64,000 bases of DNA from Gottfriedia sp049568075 (GTDB taxonomy: Bacteria; Bacillota; Bacilli; Bacillales; Bacillaceae_G): NCBI GenBank assembly GCA_049568075.1, contig CP144911.1. One strand, given 5' to 3'. Below, piece by piece: positions 61,263 through 64,000 of the stretch (position 1 is its first letter; every line of letters begins with the position of its first letter). The position numbers and the translations under genes were made by a program. Below the pieces are notes generated by a model, which saw only the letters and a list, made by a program, of their open reading frames with translations, was not told the DNA's origin and ran no database searches.

Positions 61263-64000
61263 TTAAAGTTTGAATTTAATAACAGTTGTGTAACTACCGT
61301 AAACTTTAACTTTTCCATCAAGAGTGAAAGCACGAACTTTAAAGTAGTACGTTTTACCTTTAACTAATCCTGTTGCAGTAAATGTTCCAGTTGTTGTTGT
61401 TTTTGTTGTTTGATCAGAGAAATCGCTTTTTGTAGCAAGAACGATTTCATAACCAGAAACACCACTTACGCCTGTCCAATTTACTTTAATTGAAGTAGTA
61501 CTTGCTTTTGTTGCTTTTAGTCCTGTTGCTTTAGCAACATACCATTTTGCATAAAGTGTTGTATTTGCTGTTACTTTATCTGTTGCAAAGTTCCATGCAG
61601 TTTTAAGTCCTGCATCTTTGTACCATCCAGCAAAGACAAATCCTTTTTTCGTTGGATTAGCTGGTTTCGCAATGATAGAATCATAGTTTCCTGTTATAGA
61701 AGCTACGTTAGATCCACCTTTACTGTTAAATATTACTGTGTATTTGCCGATACCCCATTTAGCGTAAAGTGTAGTAGATGCTGTTACTTTATCAGTTGCA
61801 AAGTTCCATGCTTGTGTACATGAAGCATCTTTATACCAACCAAGGAATGTATAACCTGTTTTTGTTGGTGTTGGAGATGTAATCGCTTCATTGTATGTTG
61901 CAGTTACCGGTTCTACTGCAGATCCACCTTGTGAATCAAATGATACTGTTTGTTTTGCATCTTTAGATACTGTGCGTACAAAAGTCATCACGTGACTATC
62001 ATTTGCAAATTGTGGATCTCCGTTCAATGTCATTCCAGAATATACAACCGTCGCAGTGATGTTAGCTGGTTTATCAGTGTTGTATGTTACTTTTCCATCC
62101 GCATCAACAGCAACATCGTCTGGTGAAGATGATTCGTAACTAACATCTACATATTTGTTTCCTTCTGTATTTAATCCTTTTTCAGCCATTGCATCTTTTA
62201 ACCAAGTTGGGTATGCAAATGCGTTCTTGTCAAGCTCAGTTGGAGCAATTTTTTCAGCTGACTTCATTGGATCAACAACTTTGATTGTATATGTGATTTT
62301 TTTCGGTGTTCTAAAGAATCCGTCGATTACATAGCCCGTAACTGTACTAGTTCCAGGTCTTAAAGCAGTTGCGTATGAACCATAATGCACACCATCTACA
62401 CTAATTCCTGCTGCATCTACATTTCCAACTTCACCGTAAGCTGCTAAAGTTCTTAAATCAAGAACTTGAGATACATTTGAATCAGCATTGATTTGCGTTG
62501 GTAATCCATTGCTATATCCAGCTAAATCCCAAGAATTCGTTAACCAAGCTACATTGTTCGTATATCCAGTTGTTTTAGCATCCAATTTAACTGAGTCACC
62601 AACACTAATCGTGAATGTATGTGTGTCTTCGTTATATTTAGCATTTGGATTCATAGCTGCTACATTTGTTGGATAATTAATACTTTCTGTTCCGTTATTT
62701 ACTGGCGCAGTAACTTTTGATCCTAAATCTTCTACATATGCAGCATCCTCAGGGTTTTGAGTTAACCAATAAGGCATAGATGTTACAGTTGAAGATTCCA
62801 TTGATAAGCTGTTACCAGAATCAATTGTTCTTCGGTCCATCGTTCCGAAAATATTTGTATTGTATTTAGACATCATCACTTCATCACGTGGAATTAATTG
62901 ATCAACCATTAAATCAGGTGTCACATGCGTTACGTCATTTCTGTTTGCAGAAAGAGAATCCCAGTTCATGAAGTTATTTGGTATACGTGTCATTTGCCAT
63001 GTTGAACCTTCAAGGTCAACCGTTGAACTTCCGATACTAAATCCTTTTTCTTTCAATGCACCTAGAGAAGCTGCGTAGAAAGTTGACATAAATGGATTTT
63101 TCTCTCTCTTTTCATTGAACCACCATTGGTTCATACCATCTAAGATCCCTTTAGCGTTCATTTTCTCTGCATGGTGAGATAATGTGTAGTATGAAAGTGC
63201 AGCTTCTTCTTCATCAGAATAGTTCATGTATGATTCGTAAGATACACCACTTACACCAATATCGTCTCCGTTATGAGCAGAAATACCAAAGTATCTTGAG
63301 TGGTACTGTAATGACATATCAAGTAATGAAGTTGAGTTATATGACTTTGGATATCTTGTTTCATAATCATTGTGCTCTGAAGCTGTTGTAGACGTTTTTA
63401 CACCATTCATTACTTTGTATTCATTTGCAAAATCAAGTGGAGAAATTACTGCAACACCTTGTGCTTCAAGTGCAGCTTTTTCAGCTGGTGTATAACCGCC
63501 CATATCTCTTGCAGCTACAAGCATTTGTAATGCCAACGTTGCATTTAATGGACCATCTTCGTAGTCATTTCTACCCCATGCATTTGATACACCGTCAAGG
63601 AATTCTGGATTTAAATTAGCCCATTTAGTTGGAGCTGAAGGAGCATTTAATCCATTTCCAGGAGCTGTTCCATTGAAACGTGATTCAATTGGGTTCTCCC
63701 CAGTAACACTTACTTGATAATAGTTGTTTAATACCATTGCATTTGTATGATTAATTAAATCATTTTTCACAAGAGCCGCTAATTCAGGATCACTATCTTT
63801 AAACGTGTTATAAGCTAGGTCTAATGTAAAGTAATGACCTACTAATTCGTCTGTAGAGGTAGTTGCTTTATAATAGACTTTGTTTGAGTCTAAAGCTTTT
63901 GTTGCATCATCTAAATTAGGATTTTGCTCTTTTACAATATTCGTTAAACGTTGTGGTACCGCAACAGTGTCATACGCTTTGATTCCGGCAGTTCCTCCAC
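61263..64000 (-). CDS. Large multidomain surface protein with InlB B-repeats (5' end outside window)
   Basis: At least 911 residues of one open frame reach the window edge; the reading frame begins before 64000 with no start visible. The first 450 or so residues hold a globular domain (WGRNDYEDGPLNATLALQ, YGSYATALRPG) I do not recognise. Then come an Ig-like region, two InlB B-repeat/Flg_new units (GYTFLGWYKDASCTQAWNFA, GFVFAGWYKDAGLKTAWNFA with TTLYAKW ends), and a C-terminal fibronectin type III domain (ATSTTSIKVNWTGVSGVSGYEI-like, YYFKVRAF). No sortase motif is seen at the C terminus. It is probably secreted and linked to carbohydrates or adhesion; function unknown. Confidence 0.8.
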   Translation of the reverse strand, partial: GGTAGIKAYDTVAVPQRLTNIVKEQNPNLDDATKALDSNKVYYKATTSTDELVGHYFTLDLAYNTFKDSDPELAALVKNDLINHTNAMVLNNYYQVSVTGENPIESRFNGTAPGNGLNAPSAPTKWANLNPEFLDGVSNAWGRNDYEDGPLNATLALQMLVAARDMGGYTPAEKAALEAQGVAVISPLDFANEYKVMNGVKTSTTASEHNDYETRYPKSYNSTSLLDMSLQYHSRYFGISAHNGDDIGVSGVSYESYMNYSDEEEAALSYYTLSHHAEKMNAKGILDGMNQWWFNEKREKNPFMSTFYAASLGALKEKGFSIGSSTVDLEGSTWQMTRIPNNFMNWDSLSANRNDVTHVTPDLMVDQLIPRDEVMMSKYNTNIFGTMDRRTIDSGNSLSMESSTVTSMPYWLTQNPEDAAYVEDLGSKVTAPVNNGTESINYPTNVAAMNPNAKYNEDTHTFTISVGDSVKLDAKTTGYTNNVAWLTNSWDLAGYSNGLPTQINADSNVSQVLDLRTLAAYGEVGNVDAAGISVDGVHYGSYATALRPGTSTVTGYVIDGFFRTPKKITYTIKVVDPMKSAEKIAPTELDKNAFAYPTWLKDAMAEKGLNTEGNKYVDVSYESSSPDDVAVDADGKVTYNTDKPANITATVVYSGMTLNGDPQFANDSHVMTFVRTVSKDAKQTVSFDSQGGSAVEPVTATYNEAITSPTPTKTGYTFLGWYKDASCTQAWNFATDKVTASTTLYAKWGIGKYTVIFNSKGGSNVASITGNYDSIIAKPANPTKKGFVFAGWYKDAGLKTAWNFATDKVTANTTLYAKWYVAKATGLKATKASTTSIKVNWTGVSGVSGYEIVLATKSDFSDQTTKTTTTGTFTATGLVKGKTYYFKVRAFTLDGKVKVYGSYTTVIKFKL

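Noticed and set aside
1..64000. CRISPR arrays, prophage, intact insertion sequences, rRNA or tRNA genes
   Set aside because: No regularly spaced repeats with unique spacers, no transposase or phage genes, and no tRNA or rRNA signatures were seen on reading the window.

Overview
The window reads as chromosome from a low-GC, Gram-positive, spore-forming Bacillaceae. The reasons are the AT-rich sequence, AGGAGG-type ribosome binding sites, CcpA-type cre boxes, a sporulenol/hopanoid-type cyclase, a Vpr-like subtilase, and operons known from Bacillus (yodTSRQP-kamA-yokU, frl, lic). The exact species cannot be told from the sequence. No rRNA, tRNA, CRISPR array, prophage or intact insertion sequence was seen.

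Region 1 (1-4.2 kb, 12.5-22.4 kb) is nitrogen and amino-acid catabolism under sigma-54. A glutamate dehydrogenase start, a PuuP-like permease, an ACT-family permease and the kamA-yokU operon each have a -24/-12 promoter. A RocR-like sigma-54 activator sits between kamA and yodP. The lysine set is a LysP-type permease, lysine 2,3-aminomutase (KamA), beta-lysine acetyltransferase (YodP), deacylase (YodQ), CoA transferase (YodRS) and aminotransferase (YodT). Together they would take up lysine and degrade it through beta-lysine.

Region 2 (4.2-11.8 kb) is an Amadori-compound (fructosamine) island: two FrlB-like deglycases, an FrlC-like epimerase, an FrlD-like kinase, a GntR/HutC regulator and, unusually, a polar-amino-acid type ABC importer. 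Near-identical AT-rich operators lie at both promoters and at the regulator. A GH1 glucosidase remnant follows.

Region 3 (22.8-34.5 kb) is a patchwork of single genes: cyclase, small hypothetical genes, cupins, aldo/keto reductases, an MFS exporter with its TetR regulator, AraC, DUF523, DinB and a RibD-C reductase. It carries at least eight complete or partial copies of a small intergenic repeat with a GCATGC palindrome and usually a terminator hairpin.

Region 4 (34.8-47.6 kb) is an aromatic ring-degradation cluster. It has Rieske dioxygenase alpha and beta, dihydrodiol dehydrogenase, a type I extradiol dioxygenase, a meta-cleavage-type hydrolase, an aldehyde dehydrogenase, a ThDP enzyme, an aspartate-dehydrogenase-like protein, a cupin, an IclR regulator and an MFS importer. 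A common palindromic motif lies before three transcription units. No ferredoxin or reductase is encoded, and the substrate is unknown.

Region 5 (48.1-64 kb) is the cell surface and beta-glucoside uptake: an orphan HlyD-type adaptor, a YfnA-like permease, a 1643-residue secreted subtilase with nearly identical C-terminal wall-binding repeats, a lichenan/cellobiose PTS operon with an RDD membrane protein inserted, and the 3' part of a large surface protein that runs off the window.
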